A DNA stretch of 64,000 nucleotides from Armatimonadetes bacterium UBA1398. GTDB lineage: Bacteria; Armatimonadota; Zipacnadia; UBA1398. The notes under the pieces were generated by a model that made no database searches, had not been told where the DNA came from, and saw only the letters and a list, made by a program, of their open reading frames with translations. Both the position numbers and the translations under genes were made by a program. Positions 32,416-41,449 of this stretch are shown piece after piece (positions within the stretch are counted from its first letter, which is position 1; each line of letters starts with the position of its first letter). The stretch covers positions 62,001 through 126,000 of the forward strand of contig DBQI01000028.1 of assembly GCA_002305165.1 (NCBI GenBank), in the 5' to 3' direction.

Positions 32416-34047
32416 TCAGGCTGAGGCGACGAGACCGATCTTGCGGGAGGCGCCATGCGATGGGCCGTGGAGCTCGTAGCGTGCCGCCTGAAGCAGGTCC
32501 GCCTGCCTGATCTGCCGAGCCCTGCCCTTTCGGCGCGCGGCAGTCACTGCAGCGCGGAGCGCCGCGTTCTTGATGTGGCCCCCTGATAGGCGGAACTCAG
32601 CAGCAACGGCCGACAAGTCGACATCGTCGGATAGGGGCGCCGAGGCTGGCAGATGCCGACGCCATATCTCCTCGCGCGCCGCCGCGTCCGGCGGCTCGAA
32701 CTCGACCTTGACCGCGATTCGGCGTTCCAGGGCCGGATCGAGGCTCTCCGCGCGGTTTGTCGTGAGGATCAGGCAGCCCTCGAACCGCTCTACTTCCTGG
32801 AGGAGCACATTCACCTCACGGTTGAAACTCTGATCCGTTGCGTTCGTAACACTCACTCTCGTGTGGAACATCGCATCCGCTTCGTCGAAAACGAGCACTG
32901 CGTCGGCCGCGCGAGCTTCGGCGAACAGGGAGGTGATGTTCTTCTCGGTATCGCCGACCCACTTGGAGACCAGCTCGGGGTAACAGACTATGAGGACCTT
33001 GCGGTCCAGGGCACGGGCGATCGCCTGGGCGGTCATCGTCTTCCCGGTGCCCGGGGGCCCGGCGAAGAGGACGGTGCACTGTCCCGTGTAGCCATGGCTT
33101 TCGCCGAAACCCCAGTCGCCCAGGATGAGGTCCCGGTTCGCCACGTAGTCGACGACGTGCCGCACTTGGTCATAGACGGCGGGGGGAAGGATGACGTCTG
33201 AGAGGTCGTAGCGCGGGTCGGTAGCGGATCGGCGGTAGCTCACCCGCTCTTGGCCCAGTGACCGCAGCAATCCGGCTTCCTCGTCAGCCGTGGGATGGGT
33301 CAGTTCCTGTATCGCTTTCTCGGAGATCTTGAAGTAGGCGTCTAGGACCGTCACTTCCGCGGTGTTCGATGAGACGACGAGGCCCTCGCGCAGCAGGGGC
33401 GCGTTGGGATAGAGGGACCGCCGCGCCTCTAGGACGTCGAGGCGGTCCGGCAGCAGAATGCCTAGGAGATCGCGACCTCGGGAGTACGTCTTCTGGCCAG
33501 AGACTGTGATGTCCTCAACAAGGAGCTGCAGCAGGATGCTCAGCTCCAGCGATGACAGGCTATAAGACTCCGCGAAGGCGTCCAGGTGGAAGCGAATGCC
33601 CTGCTTTGCGGCGAGTTCGCGTTTGCGCTCGACCCGCTCCGCCAGGCGGTCGGCCCGCAGCTGCAGGCGGCGTATCTCTATCTCCTCTGCGCTCTCGTAC
33701 TCGGGGTCGCGCTCGACGAAGCCCTCCTCCTGCCACTCTCGCGCCCGCACGCGGCGGGTGTAGAGTTGCTGACGCAGGTCCGTGAGGGCCACGCAGTCCC
33801 TCAACAGCTCCCGGTCATCGCGGTAGGGGGCGGTGATGCGGCCTCCCATGTCGTCCAGCCAAGCCTCCTCGAGCTCCTCGTCGGAGCATGAACCGGCCGG
33901 CCAGCCGTCGCCGGAGTGCTGAGACATCAGCCCCTCGGACGCGAACTCATCGGCCGCGAGGCTCTCCTCGACGCCAGCCAGGTCATGATCCGAAACCCCG
34001 TCTCGCCTGGACGTGTTCACGCTGTCCCGCTGTGTTGGTCGGCCCAT
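32416..34047 (-). CDS. AAA+ ATPase (winged-helix-linked, injection-system-type family)
   Basis: 543 residues. An acidic, disordered N-terminus (DEELEEAWLDDM), a coiled segment (ERVERKRELAAKQG), a helical/winged domain (SLSSLELSILLQLLVEDIT...GRDLLGILLPDR...NAPLLREGLV), then a single AAA domain with Walker A FAGPPGTGKT (about 328), Walker B VLVFDEADAM (about 385), sensor 1 LTTN and an arginine finger DPALERRI. The winged-plus-AAA layout is, from memory, shared with ATPases near contractile injection systems and other remodelling proteins. No tail or sheath genes occur in the window, so its target is unknown. It reads away from the C15-like gene. Confidence 0.8.
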   Translation of the reverse strand: MGRPTQRDSVNTSRRDGVSDHDLAGVEESLAADEFASEGLMSQHSGDGWPAGSCSDEELEEAWLDDMGGRITAPYRDDRELLRDCVALTDLRQQLYTRRVRAREWQEEGFVERDPEYESAEEIEIRRLQLRADRLAERVERKRELAAKQGIRFHLDAFAESYSLSSLELSILLQLLVEDITVSGQKTYSRGRDLLGILLPDRLDVLEARRSLYPNAPLLREGLVVSSNTAEVTVLDAYFKISEKAIQELTHPTADEEAGLLRSLGQERVSYRRSATDPRYDLSDVILPPAVYDQVRHVVDYVANRDLILGDWGFGESHGYTGQCTVLFAGPPGTGKTMTAQAIARALDRKVLIVCYPELVSKWVGDTEKNITSLFAEARAADAVLVFDEADAMFHTRVSVTNATDQSFNREVNVLLQEVERFEGCLILTTNRAESLDPALERRIAVKVEFEPPDAAAREEIWRRHLPASAPLSDDVDLSAVAAEFRLSGGHIKNAALRAAVTAARRKGRARQIRQADLLQAARYELHGPSHGASRKIGLVASA

Positions 34048-34164
34048 GGAGTCGCCATCCCACTCATTGTGTGTAGGTCTGTATAGGTAATCTTTGCCTT
34101 CTTCTACATCCCCATGGATAACCCTTTACCTTATTCAGTCGTTTATTACCTTACAGATGTCGGC

Positions 34165-34170
34165 TATACT
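34165..34170 (+). promoter_or_regulatory. -10 box (TATACT) of a leaderless gene
   Basis: TATACT ends seven bases before the ATG at 34178, in a locally AT-rich stretch (TTTATT at a 17-base distance as a weak -35). There is no Shine-Dalgarno sequence. Predicts a transcript beginning at or within a base of the start codon. Confidence 0.5.
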
Positions 34171-34177
34171 CCCTTAT

Positions 34178-34729
34178 ATGAGTGCCTACCATCGAGGCAG
34201 CCTGGCGCTCGTAACGGCCTTCGAGCCATGGGCTGACTTCGACCTAAACTCGAGTTGGGAGGCGGTGCGGCTCCTCAAGGGCCACACGCGGATACGGATC
34301 GCGCGCCTGCCCGTCGACCATGAGCGTGCCGCTCAGGCCCTGCAGGAAGCGCTTCTGGACCTCGAACCCCACGTGTGCCTGTGCTGCGGGATGGCGGCCG
34401 GTGCTCCTCGCCCGAGGCTGGAACGCTGGGCACGACGCCCCGGTCACGTGGATCGGGCCGAGGGACCCGATGTGCTGGCGGCCCACTGGCCGATCGGCGA
34501 GCCCCTTCGGCTGTTCGCGAACGAGGGGCTGCGGCTCGTATCGTCTGATGATCCCGGCGATTTCGTTTGCGGAACCACGATGTGGGCGCTCTTGAACTTC
34601 CGCCGCCGCCACGGCTGGCCGCGTTGGGCGGGGTTCCTGCACGTCCCCTCAGTAGGGGATGCTTGCGCCCCGGCGGCGGTGGCCGCGGCCATTCGAGCTA
34701 TGGTGGAGGACCGGCTTCGCTGGGCCTAG
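34178..34729 (+). CDS. Pyroglutamyl-peptidase I-like (C15) protein
   Basis: 183 residues from MSAYHRGSLALVTAFEPW. Peptidase C15 landmarks: VTAFEPWADFDLNSSWEAVRLL (compare TGFEPFGG...NPSWEAV), LPVDHE, a glutamate in the RPRLERWARR stretch, DDPGDFVCGTTMWALL with the nucleophilic cysteine, and GFLHVPS with the histidine. So all three catalytic positions seem present, although the chain is shorter than usual (about 200-215) and divergent around them. Pyrrolidone-carboxyl peptidases remove N-terminal pyroglutamate. Leaderless start proposed. Converges with the UPF0173 gene, overlapping four bases. Confidence 0.76.
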   Translation: MSAYHRGSLALVTAFEPWADFDLNSSWEAVRLLKGHTRIRIARLPVDHERAAQALQEALLDLEPHVCLCCGMAAGAPRPRLERWARRPGHVDRAEGPDVLAAHWPIGEPLRLFANEGLRLVSSDDPGDFVCGTTMWALLNFRRRHGWPRWAGFLHVPSVGDACAPAAVAAAIRAMVEDRLRWA

Positions 34730-35409
34730 GCCAGCGCGAGCGACTCGCCCGGCTGTAGGATCGTGACCTCCGCGAGATCCCCTACCTTGCTGGCGAACTC
34801 ACGCGGATCGGCCTGGATGGGCTCGAACGTGTTGTAGTGGATCGGAATGACCTGCTTCGGTTTGATCATCCGGACCGCCTCAACGGCGTCGTCGATGCCC
34901 ATAGTGAAGTTGTCGCCTATCGGGAGCAGAGCCAGATCGACGTCGTTCAGTCGGCCTATGAGTTCCATGTCCGCCATGAGACCCGTGTCACCGGCGTGGT
35001 AGACGGTCTTACCCTCCATGGTGATGAGCCCGCCTGTCGGGTTCCCCGTGTATATGGGCGGGTCTGTCATCTTGGCCGAGCCATGCAGCGCGGGCGTCAG
35101 CTTCAGCGCGAACCAGCCGAAGTCACGTCTGCCGCCGATGTGGAGTGGGTGCACTTGGCAGCCCTGCCGCTGGCAGTAAGTGGCGAGCTCGAAGCAGGCC
35201 ACTACGAGACACCCTGTGCGTTGAGCGATGCTGATGCCATCGCCCACATGGTCATCGTGGCCGTGGGTGAGGTAGATAGCGTCAGGAGTGAGATCCGAGG
35301 CCTGTACGGACGCCTGAGGATTACCGGATAGGAAGGGGTCGACGAGCAGCGTCTTGCCCTGCGATGCCAGGGAAACAGCGGAGTGGCCGAGGTACGTGAT
35401 CTGAACCAC
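34726..35409 (-). CDS. UPF0173 metal-dependent hydrolase (metallo-beta-lactamase fold)
   Basis: 227 residues, complete. Metal-binding motif THGHDDHVGD, GTG start with VQITYLGHSAVSL, then HAGDTGLMADMELIG and PIHYNTFEPI containing the later metal histidines. This matches UPF0173/YtkL-like hydrolases, cytoplasmic zinc enzymes of poorly known substrate. AGAGGAT precedes the GTG start. It stands between two plus-strand genes and is probably monocistronic. Confidence 0.92.
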   Translation of the reverse strand: MVQITYLGHSAVSLASQGKTLLVDPFLSGNPQASVQASDLTPDAIYLTHGHDDHVGDGISIAQRTGCLVVACFELATYCQRQGCQVHPLHIGGRRDFGWFALKLTPALHGSAKMTDPPIYTGNPTGGLITMEGKTVYHAGDTGLMADMELIGRLNDVDLALLPIGDNFTMGIDDAVEAVRMIKPKQVIPIHYNTFEPIQADPREFASKVGDLAEVTILQPGESLALA

Positions 35410-35543
35410 GGTTGCTCATCCTCTCGTCTGGGAGTGTAATATCGGGCCCAAGCACGGCTACGTCCTAAGGATGGTTCGCCCTGCTCCTCCGCCCTCCCTT
35501 GGGTGAGCGAGCGGCGGGGCTCCTCGAGACGGAGGGCAGGCCA

Positions 35544-36335
35544 GTGAAAGTCGTGATCCTGTGTGGGGGCCGCGGGCTGAGATTGACGGGGCGCGAACCC
35601 ACTCTCCCGAAGCCCCTCGTTGAGATCGGCGGGCGGCCGATCCTCTGGCACGTGATGCGCAGCTACGCCCACTACGGCTTCCGCGAGTTCGTTCTCTGCC
35701 TCGGGCACCTCGGCGAGAGTATCAAGGAGTACTTCATCGCTCGGGAGGCCTGGCGGGACTCCGATGTCCGCCTCTCGATGGGCCACGGCGGAGACCGACG
35801 AGTCGAGATCCAGAAGTCGGATGATGCGCAGAGCCTCGACCTCATCTTCGCCGACACCGGCAATGAGACTCCAAGCGGAGAGAGACTCCTTCGGGTGGCC
35901 GACTACCTCGAGGGGGACGAGTTCCTCTGCACCTACTGCGATGGCCTGTGGGATGCCGACCCCAGCGAGGAGCTCCGCTGGCACCGGTCTCATGGGCGCA
36001 TCGCGACAGCGACGGCCGTCCGGGCCCCCTCCGCCTTCGGCATGTTGCGATTGGGGGAGGACGATCGCATCGAGGAGTTCCGCGAGAAGCCTCTCGTCGA
36101 GCAGTGGATCAATGGGGGGTTCTTCGTGTTCAACCGCGCCGTTCTCGACGAGATTCGCGCGGGCGATGCCCTAGAGGGTGATGTCCTCACCCGGCTGGCC
36201 GCGCGCGGCGAGCTGATGGCGTACCGGCACACAGGCTTCTGGCAGTGCATGGACACCTACAAGGAGCAGGAGCAGTTGGACGCCCTCTGGCGCCGCGGTG
36301 AAGCTCCCTGGAACGTGTGGAGGAGGTCGCAATGA
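35544..36335 (+). CDS. Glucose-1-phosphate cytidylyltransferase-like nucleotidyltransferase
   Basis: 263 residues from GTG (GGAGG eight bases upstream). MKVVILCGGRGLRL is the nucleotidyltransferase P-loop-like motif; LPKPLVEIGGRPILWHVMRSYAHYG and EFVLCLGHLGESIKEYF match RfbF. YCDGLWD, SAFGMLRL and WINGGFFVF complete the active site. Transfers CMP to a sugar 1-phosphate, giving CDP-glucose, substrate of the next enzyme. Its stop overlaps the next start (ATGA). First gene of a three-gene unit. Confidence 0.9.
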   Translation: MKVVILCGGRGLRLTGREPTLPKPLVEIGGRPILWHVMRSYAHYGFREFVLCLGHLGESIKEYFIAREAWRDSDVRLSMGHGGDRRVEIQKSDDAQSLDLIFADTGNETPSGERLLRVADYLEGDEFLCTYCDGLWDADPSEELRWHRSHGRIATATAVRAPSAFGMLRLGEDDRIEEFREKPLVEQWINGGFFVFNRAVLDEIRAGDALEGDVLTRLAARGELMAYRHTGFWQCMDTYKEQEQLDALWRRGEAPWNVWRRSQ

Positions 36336-37357
36336 CCGGCCCGGTGCTTGTCACGGGTGCATCTGGGTTCATCGGATCCCACCTGGCTCGCTCCTGCGTT
36401 GACCTCGGGCATCGCGTCGTCGTGATTGAGCGCGACGCTACGAGGCTGTCCGGGCTCGACATCCAGGGGCTCCGAGGCAGGGTCGACATCGTGCGCGGGG
36501 ACGTTACCGACCAGGCCTTTCTGAACCGGGTCCTGGGGGAGTACGAGATCCGTACCGTGTTTCACCTTGCGGCCCAGGCATTGGTCGGGGTCGCCAATCG
36601 CTCGGCAGCCTCGACCCTCGACACGAACATCCGTGGAACCTGGACCCTGCTCGAGGCTTGCCGCGCCACGGACGGACAGATCCGGGCCATCGTGGTTGCC
36701 TCGAGCGACAAGGCGTACGGCGACCAGGAGCACCTGCCCTACTGCGAGGATATGTCGGGCTTGGAGGCCGTCTACCCCTACGATGTGTCGAAGGCCTGCG
36801 CCGACCTGATCGCGCGCTGCTATGGGCGCAGTTTCGGGCTCCCGGTGGTGGTGACCCGGTGCGCCAACGTCTACGGCCCGGGCGACCCTAACCTGTCGCG
36901 TCTCGTCCCCGAGGTCGCCGTGGCGGCGGCCCGCGGCGTTCCCCCTGTGATCAGAAGCGATGGCTCGCCCGAGCGTGACTATCTGTTTATCGAGGACTGC
37001 GTGCGTGCGTATCAGTTGCTTGCCGAGCACGCCTCCCGCGATGGGGTGCGTGGCGAGGCCTTCAACGTAGGCACGGGTGCGCCCATCTCCGTGATCAAGC
37101 TCGTCGTCACCGCCCTCGAGGCGGCCGGGCGGCCAGACATCGAGCCAGTCATACACGGCCGGGCACGGCATGAGATAGACCGCCAGTACCTGGATTGCGC
37201 CAAGATCCGCGCGCGCCTTGGTTACACCACGGAATGGGATCTGGAGAAGGGACTGGCCGCCACGGTGGCATGGTACGCGAACAACCTGCATCTGTTCGTG
37301 CCACAGGGACCGAGCCGCGGCGCCTCCGGCGAGCCCGAGGAGGGAAGCGGCTCATGA
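36332..37357 (+). CDS. CDP-glucose 4,6-dehydratase-like NAD-dependent epimerase/dehydratase
   Basis: 341 residues starting at ATG in ATGA with GGAGG seven bases before. Rossmann start VLVTGASGFIGSHLA; catalytic features SSDKAYGD and YPYDVSKACADL (Tyr and Lys three residues apart). The SDKxYGD stretch is typical of RfbG-type dehydratases acting on CDP-glucose, giving CDP-4-keto-6-deoxyglucose. DRQYLDCAKIRARLGY closes the substrate domain. Functionally paired with the cytidylyltransferase upstream. Later enzymes of deoxy-sugar formation are not in the window, so the final sugar is unknown. Confidence 0.87.
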   Translation: MTGPVLVTGASGFIGSHLARSCVDLGHRVVVIERDATRLSGLDIQGLRGRVDIVRGDVTDQAFLNRVLGEYEIRTVFHLAAQALVGVANRSAASTLDTNIRGTWTLLEACRATDGQIRAIVVASSDKAYGDQEHLPYCEDMSGLEAVYPYDVSKACADLIARCYGRSFGLPVVVTRCANVYGPGDPNLSRLVPEVAVAAARGVPPVIRSDGSPERDYLFIEDCVRAYQLLAEHASRDGVRGEAFNVGTGAPISVIKLVVTALEAAGRPDIEPVIHGRARHEIDRQYLDCAKIRARLGYTTEWDLEKGLAATVAWYANNLHLFVPQGPSRGASGEPEEGSGS

Positions 37358-38055
37358 GCGGCTCGCCGCCACCGGAACTCACCATCGTCGTGCCTGCCTA
37401 CAATGAGAGGGAGACCATCCGCGAGATCCTCGCCCGGGTGCGGGAGCTGCCCATATCGAAGGAGGTCATCGTCGTCGACAACTGCTCGACCGATGGCACA
37501 CGGGAGATCCTGCAGGGCCTGCCCCCTACCGAGGGACTCACGGTCGTGCTCCAGCCCAGCAACTACGGCAAGGGAACGTCGGTGCGGACCGGCTTCGAGC
37601 GTGCGCGGGGCGAGTTCGTTGTCTGCCAGGATGCGGATCTGGAGTACGACCCGCAGGATATTCCCCGCCTGCTGGAGGTTGCCCGGGGGGGCGCGGACGC
37701 CGTGTTCGGCACCCGATTGAGCGACCAGCACAGCCGAGAGGGCGGGAACCGGTTCTTCTCAGCCGGCCGGCGATGGGTGACGACGTGGTTCAACCTCGTG
37801 TTCGCAGCGCGGCTCACCGATGTGTCCACCTGCTACAAGATGGTGCGACGAGCGATCATTCAGGGCATCCCGTTGAAGGGCAGCGGGTTCGAACTGGACT
37901 TCGAGATACCGGCCAAGCTCCGCAGAGCGGGCGTCGACATCGTGGAAGTGCCCGTCTCCTATGCGCCTCGGGGCTTCGAGCAAGGCAAGAAGATCTGTTG
38001 GCGCGACGGGTTCAAAGCCGCGTGGACCATACTCAAGTACCGCTTCACTCGCTAG
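37354..38055 (+). CDS. Family 2 glycosyltransferase (dolichyl-phosphate-mannose-synthase-like)
   Basis: 233 residues from ATG in ATGA, with GAGGAGGG upstream. GT-A fold: LTIVVPAYNERETIREIL, VIVVDNCSTDGT, GKGTSVRTGF, and the metal-binding VCQDADLEYDP. STCYKMVRRAIIQGI and FELDFEIPAKLRR resemble DPM1/GtrB-type polyprenyl-phosphate glycosyltransferases. No membrane helix, so it probably works at the membrane surface using polyprenyl phosphate. Third gene of the CDP-sugar unit, ending at a terminator that includes its stop codon. Confidence 0.88.
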   Translation: MSGSPPPELTIVVPAYNERETIREILARVRELPISKEVIVVDNCSTDGTREILQGLPPTEGLTVVLQPSNYGKGTSVRTGFERARGEFVVCQDADLEYDPQDIPRLLEVARGGADAVFGTRLSDQHSREGGNRFFSAGRRWVTTWFNLVFAARLTDVSTCYKMVRRAIIQGIPLKGSGFELDFEIPAKLRRAGVDIVEVPVSYAPRGFEQGKKICWRDGFKAAWTILKYRFTR

Positions 38056-38072
38056 GCGCCGATCGGCGCCTA
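38053..38072 (+). terminator. Terminator of the CDP-sugar operon
   Basis: Perfect stem TAGGCGCC-GATC-GGCGCCTA followed by CTGTTTCT, a partial U-run. The TAG stop of the glycosyltransferase is in the stem. Confidence 0.78.
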
Positions 38073-38139
38073 CTGTTTCTGATACCATAAGGCCGTACCA
38101 GCCTGTATAGGTCACTGTGGGAATGGATCAAGGGCAATC

Positions 38140-39411
38140 ATGGGCGAGGCATCACTGGAGGTCGCCGAACCGGCAAAGTGCGACGAGCTGTCGCCTCAGC
38201 AGATAGCGGAGATCTCCGGCGCACGAGAAGAGAGCCCCGTGTACGGGGGCCAGGCGCTCATGGAGGGCGTGATGATGCGGAGCCCGCGCTTCGTGGCTGC
38301 CGCCGTGCGCCGCGAAGACGGCGAGATCATCATCAAGCGCGAACCCCTCAAAGGGGCGAGCGCCCTACCCAAGCCACTGAAGCTGCCGTTTGTCCGTGGC
38401 GTTTTCGCTCTCTGGGATGCCTTCAGCGTGGGGCTGCGCTACCTTACCTACAGCGGCGACGTGCTCATGGAGGAAGCCCAGCAGCAGGAGTCCATCTCGT
38501 TCGCCCCGGACGAGGTGACATTTGAGGACGTGGGCGACCGGGGCGTGAAGGGCACCCATGTGCCCACCGGTATGTGCTTCATGAGCGATCGGGCGAAGGA
38601 TCGCGCCGCGAACAAGCAGAGAGCGGAGCGCATCCTCCGCGGCAAGGTGGTCCGGGCGCGGGAGAAGCAGGCTACGCCCCCCGTTGGGGAGCCGGCGACC
38701 TCCGAGCAGCCATCCTCACTCACAGCGCCCGCCAAGAAGGGCCCCAGTGGCACCACGCTCGCCATGTGGGGAACCATGGTGGTCGCCTTCGCTATCGCCC
38801 TCGTCGTGTTCATGTGGACACCCCACGCCATCGCCTACTGGCTCACGGGGAGTGTTTTCGGACTCTTCGATCCGACCCAGGTGGACGATTCTATCCCGTC
38901 GGGGCCGAACACCGTGCTGAACATCATCGAGGGGTTCATACGCCTCGCCTTCTTCTTCGCCTATATCCTGGCCATCTCCCATATGCCCGATATACGGCGC
39001 GTCTTCCAGTACCACGGAGCCGAGCACAAGGTCGTCCACGCCGTTGAGCAGGAGGCCCCCCTCACGGTCGACGGTGCGCGTGGCTACACCACCATCCACC
39101 CGCGATGTGGCACGAACTTCATCGCCATCGCGATCTGTGTGGCCATCGTGCTGCTCTCCTTCCTCAACTTCGACCACTGGGCGCTCAGGTTTGGTACGCG
39201 TCTGGCAGTGGTGCCGTTCGTCGCAGCCATCGCGTACGAGATCCTCCGGCTCGCGGGCCGTTACCGCAGCACGTCGGCGATGCGCATCGTGATCGCTCCG
39301 GGTGCGCTTCTGCAGCGAATCACCACCAGCGAACCTGATGATGAGCAGATCGAGGTATCACTCACAGCCATGAAGGAAGTCGTTGCACTAGAGTCGCGGG
39401 GCGGGCTGTAG
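38140..39411 (+). CDS. DUF1385 membrane protein
   Basis: 423 residues. The DUF1385 signature VYGGQALMEGVMMRSPRFVAAAVRRED is at residues 34-60. Four or more hydrophobic helices (TTLAMWGTMVVAFAIALVVFMW, NFIAIAICVAIVLLSFLNF and others) and the block YHGAEHKVVHAVEQ...TIHPRCGTNFI follow. A charged insert of about 90 residues between the signature and the first helix is longer than I recall for the family. In many bacteria this gene precedes prfA, as here. Function unknown. Confidence 0.88.
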   Translation: MGEASLEVAEPAKCDELSPQQIAEISGAREESPVYGGQALMEGVMMRSPRFVAAAVRREDGEIIIKREPLKGASALPKPLKLPFVRGVFALWDAFSVGLRYLTYSGDVLMEEAQQQESISFAPDEVTFEDVGDRGVKGTHVPTGMCFMSDRAKDRAANKQRAERILRGKVVRAREKQATPPVGEPATSEQPSSLTAPAKKGPSGTTLAMWGTMVVAFAIALVVFMWTPHAIAYWLTGSVFGLFDPTQVDDSIPSGPNTVLNIIEGFIRLAFFFAYILAISHMPDIRRVFQYHGAEHKVVHAVEQEAPLTVDGARGYTTIHPRCGTNFIAIAICVAIVLLSFLNFDHWALRFGTRLAVVPFVAAIAYEILRLAGRYRSTSAMRIVIAPGALLQRITTSEPDDEQIEVSLTAMKEVVALESRGGL

Positions 39412-39476
39412 CGAGCACCCTCCAGTACCATGGCAGTCCATGTGAGATGATCGCGGCCCGATAGGGGTGCTGTGCT

Positions 39477-40541
39477 ATGCGTGAGAAGCTTGCTGAGATG
39501 AAAACCGAGTACGAAGAGCTGTCCCAGGCTCTGGGCGACCCCGAGCTGATCGCTGACATGCAGCGGTACCGAGCCGTTGCCAAGCGCCACGCTGAACTGG
39601 CGCCCTTCGTGAGTGCGTGCGATCGCCTCGCGGCCCTCGACGATGAACTGGCGGGGACTCGGGAGCTTCTGAGCGACCCGGAGATGGCCGAGGCGGCAGC
39701 GGAGGAGATCGCTCGGATCGAGAGCGAGGTGGCCGCACTGGGGGAGGAGATGCGGATCGCCCTGCTGCCCAAGGACCCGGATGAGGAGCGCAGCGCCATG
39801 ATCGAGGTCAGGGCCGGCGCCGGGGGCGAGGAGGCCGCTCTCTTCGCGAGCCAGCTCCTGCGGATGTACACGCGCCTCGCTGAGCGTCGGGGCTGGCGGC
39901 CGGAGCTGATGGATGCCAGTGAGACGGGCCTCGGAGGCATCAAGGAGGCCATCCTCAGCATCCAGGGGCGCAACGTGTTCGGTGAGCTGAAGTACGAGTC
40001 CGGCGTCCATCGCGTTCAGCGGGTGCCGGTCACGGAGTCTGGCGGCCGTATCCACACTTCGACGGCGACCGTTGCTGTACTCCCCGAGGCCGAGGAGATC
40101 GACGAGGTGCACATCGCCGATGAGGATCTGGAGTGGGAGACGTTCCGCTCCAGTTCCGCCGGCGGCCAGCATGTGAACAAGACGGACTCGGCGGTGCGGA
40201 TCTACCACAAACCCAGTGGCCTGGTCGTTCAGTGTCAGGACGAGCGCAGCCAGCGCCAGAACCGCGAGAAGGCCATGCGCATCCTGCGCGCCCGACTCCT
40301 TGATATGGAGCGCCGCGCGGCCCAGGAGGCCCGAGCAGAGGCTCGCCGTAGCCAAGTGGGCGGTGGGGACCGCTCGGAGAAGATTCGCACCTACAACTTC
40401 CCTCAGACGCGGATTACCGACCACCGCATCAAGCACTCGGTGCACAATCTTGAGGGCTTCCTAGATGGTGACATGGAGGAGATGCTCGCGGCTCTCAAGC
40501 GCGCCGAGCAGGCGGAGAGCCTAGGCATAGCCGAGGAGTGA
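39477..40541 (+). CDS. prfA: Peptide chain release factor 1
   Basis: 354 residues, the standard size. Recognises UAA/UAG stop codons and triggers peptide release. The catalytic SSSAGGQHVNKTDSAVRI holds the GGQ motif whose glutamine is methylated by PrmC, the next gene. The N-terminal coiled domain (REKLAEMKTEYEELSQ) and EVRAGAGGEEAALFA block are as expected. Its gene is followed 27 bases later by prmC, matching the usual pairing of substrate and modifying enzyme. Confidence 0.97.
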   Translation: MREKLAEMKTEYEELSQALGDPELIADMQRYRAVAKRHAELAPFVSACDRLAALDDELAGTRELLSDPEMAEAAAEEIARIESEVAALGEEMRIALLPKDPDEERSAMIEVRAGAGGEEAALFASQLLRMYTRLAERRGWRPELMDASETGLGGIKEAILSIQGRNVFGELKYESGVHRVQRVPVTESGGRIHTSTATVAVLPEAEEIDEVHIADEDLEWETFRSSSAGGQHVNKTDSAVRIYHKPSGLVVQCQDERSQRQNREKAMRILRARLLDMERRAAQEARAEARRSQVGGGDRSEKIRTYNFPQTRITDHRIKHSVHNLEGFLDGDMEEMLAALKRAEQAESLGIAEE

Positions 40542-40568
40542 CGTGCCGACAGACGGAGGGGAGCGGCC

Positions 40569-41405
40569 GTGATCACCGCACGCGAGTTGCTCGACGAGGC
40601 TCGCCGGACTCTGGCAGGGATGGCGCCCGACGCGGAGCGTTCACCCCGGGAGGCTGACTGGCTGTTCGCGTCAGTCACCGGCATGGACTCGGCAGCGGTG
40701 ATTGCGCGGCCCGACGATCTGATCTCGGCTGAGCGGGTGGACCGCCTCCGGTCGCTGCTGGCGCGTCGGACCACCGGGGAGCCGCTCCAGTATCTGATCG
40801 GCGACGTTCAGTTCTGGGGCCGGCGCTTCGCGACCGATCAGCGGGCTCTCATCCCCCGCCAGGAGACCGAGACACTGGTGGCGGCCGCCCTGACGGCTAT
40901 CCCTCCTGACCAACCGTGCCGCGTCGCTGAGCTAGGGACCGGCTCGGGCGCGGTCGTCGTTACGATTGCCCTCGAGCGGCCCCGAGCGCGGCTCATCGCC
41001 ACCGACATCTCAGCCGAGGCCCTCGAACTGGCTCAACACAACGCCGATGCGTGGTCCGTCCTGGGCCGCATCGAGATGCGCCAGGGCAATCTGACGGAGC
41101 CGCTGGACGCCCCCGTCGACGTCCTAGTCTTCAACCCGCCGTACGTTCCGTCGGTAGCCCTGGGCGCGATACAGCGAGAGTTGGCCTACGAGCCTCGGCA
41201 GGCGTTGGACGGTGGGGCCGACGGACTTGACATGTACCGCCGCCTGGGTCAGACCTGGCGCGACGTGGTTCGCCCGGGCGGCTGGCTCTTCGTCGAGGTG
41301 GGGGCGGGCCAACACCTGGCCGCGGCTGAGATCCTGGGCGCTTCGGACGCCAAGCTGTGGGATGACTACAGGGGGATCGTGCGTGTAGTGGGAACTACTC
41401 ATTGA
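40569..41405 (+). CDS. prmC: Release-factor glutamine N5-methyltransferase
   Basis: 278 residues from GTG with GGAGGGG upstream. Methylates the GGQ glutamine of release factors using S-adenosylmethionine. AdoMet motif AELGTGSGAVV, acidic DISAEALELAQHN and the catalytic NPPY (residues 189-192). The N-terminal helical domain begins with ITARELLDEARRTLAG. Its TGA overlaps a possible TTG start of the large gene downstream. Confidence 0.95.
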   Translation: MITARELLDEARRTLAGMAPDAERSPREADWLFASVTGMDSAAVIARPDDLISAERVDRLRSLLARRTTGEPLQYLIGDVQFWGRRFATDQRALIPRQETETLVAAALTAIPPDQPCRVAELGTGSGAVVVTIALERPRARLIATDISAEALELAQHNADAWSVLGRIEMRQGNLTEPLDAPVDVLVFNPPYVPSVALGAIQRELAYEPRQALDGGADGLDMYRRLGQTWRDVVRPGGWLFVEVGAGQHLAAAEILGASDAKLWDDYRGIVRVVGTTH

Positions 41406-41449
41406 GTGAGCGCCAATCCCCTGGTGTCCCTCAGGAGAGGCTGAGTGCC

